From Pseudomonadota bacterium (GTDB taxonomy: Bacteria > Desulfobacterota > Syntrophorhabdia > Syntrophorhabdales > Syntrophorhabdaceae), in the NCBI GenBank assembly GCA_026388275.1, contig JAPLKB010000022.1:1-52009 (forward strand): a stretch of 52,009 bases of DNA, given 5' to 3'. Below the pieces are notes generated by a model. The model was given only the letters and a program-made list of their open reading frames with translations, was not told where the DNA came from and made no database searches. Numbering within the stretch: the stretch's first letter is position 1; the number at the start of each line of letters is the position of its first letter. A program made the position numbers and the translations under genes. Positions 51,718-52,009 of this stretch are shown here, in pieces.

Positions 51718-52009
51718 TCAGGTAGGAGAAGCGGGGTTACCCCCGCTCCTCCTACCACACCATCCAGCATACGGTTTCATACCAAAACGGTTCCTGTAAT
51801 GCCACTTTCTTTTTAACTTCTTGTTTGTCTTTCCTGTATACGCAGCCCATCCGTATCTTATAATTCTCGGCTTAATACGATTTTTTAGGGCTTTTTTATC
51901 TCCATAAAACCTCTTCAATGATCTTGCTCTTGAGACTTTTATTTGATCCCCGGTGAACTCTCACCAACTCCTTGAGGTACGCAAAGCAACCGTCTAGTGA
52001 GTTTGTGGT
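51718..52009 (-). other. Unidentified basic reading frame at the right edge
   Basis: The minus strand has a Lys/Arg/Trp/Tyr-rich frame, with SRARSLKRFYGDKKALKN, IIRYGWAAYTGKTNKKLKR and KWHYRNRFGMKPYAGWCGR, ending at 51718. Upstream in the same frame the open part goes back to about 51960 and then meets a stop. It has no good start codon. The composition looks like a nucleic-acid-binding protein or the tail of a mobile-element protein, but no family is recognised. Confidence 0.35.
51721..51756 (+). terminator. Strong hairpin at the end of the AOR 2 operon
   Basis: GGTAGGAG-A-AGCGGGG / CCCCGCT-C-CTCCTACC, 15 pairs with one mismatch and a 4-nt loop, beginning 21 bp after the ferredoxin stop. 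No T-run follows. It also forms the 3' end of the minus-strand frame described next, so it may belong to a repeat or mobile element rather than be a terminator. Confidence 0.5.

Noticed and set aside
51718-52009. Group II intron maturase tail
   Set aside because: The basic composition suggested it, but no domain V-like sequence or reverse-transcriptase motif is visible.

Overview
The window looks like chromosomal DNA of a strictly anaerobic, Gram-negative bacterium, most likely a Desulfobacterota (deltaproteobacterial) syntroph or fermenter. The reasons are a selenocysteine-containing periplasmic formate dehydrogenase, two tungsten-type aldehyde:ferredoxin oxidoreductase (AOR) family clusters with ferredoxin partners, an acyl-CoA dehydrogenase with a biotin carrier and an HgdC/BcrD-type activator ATPase, KdsB (LPS), a VPxxG-CTERM surface protein and ThyX. 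Species cannot be fixed from the sequence alone. No rRNA, intact tRNA, intact IS element or CRISPR array was seen.

Layout. 1-3.0 kb: formate dehydrogenase alpha subunit (minus strand, runs off the left edge) with an in-frame UGA and a readable SECIS hairpin. 3.6-9.2 kb: gpmA, a cold-shock gene, uvrA interrupted by a tandem 93-bp repeat that breaks its frame, and kdsB. 9.3-13.9 kb: a patchwork with a VOC-fold protein, a small hypothetical gene, two inverted-repeat elements, a decayed epoxyqueuosine-reductase-like gene, an orphan ParB-like protein and a YihY/BrkB-cNMP fusion. 14.3-15.7 kb: thyX and a 600-bp gap with a tRNA-Arg-like remnant. 15.7-20.4 kb: phosphate operon phoU-pstS-pstC-pstA-pstB1-pstB2, in which the two ATPases carry complementary defects. 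20.5-24.5 kb: an EF-G paralogue, dtd, a ferredoxin-nitroreductase and an exported protein. 24.7-29.0 kb: VPxxG-CTERM protein, Pif1-WYL helicase, a small protein and cheV. 29.2-34.0 kb: a probable envelope-stress island (YgiC-like ATP-grasp, YgiB-like lipoprotein, a membrane protein, an SPFH/zinc-ribbon protein and a zinc-ribbon partner). 34.1-41.3 kb: metallophosphoesterase, HNH nuclease, tex, the acyl-CoA dehydrogenase/biotin carrier/activator operon and an MBL-fold hydrolase. 41.6-51.7 kb: a ModE-like regulator and two divergently arranged AOR clusters. 51.7-52.0 kb: a hairpin and an unidentified basic reading frame.

How the genes fit together. Formate dehydrogenase, the two AOR clusters, their four-cluster ferredoxins, the NAD(P)H-type flavoprotein and the LUD/HdrB-like pair all point to low-potential electron handling, as expected for syntrophic oxidation of acids or aromatics. 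The second AOR (655 aa) followed by a four-cluster ferredoxin resembles the BamB-BamC pair of class II benzoyl-CoA reductase, but the substrate cannot be settled here. The most notable observation is the tandem PstB pair: PstB1 keeps the LSGGQ signature but has lost the Q-loop glutamine and H-loop histidine, while PstB2 keeps both but has lost LSGGQ. This predicts an obligate heterodimer with one good and one dead ATP site. The second is the repeat array in uvrA, where one unit has a 37-bp deletion that alone accounts for the frame break.
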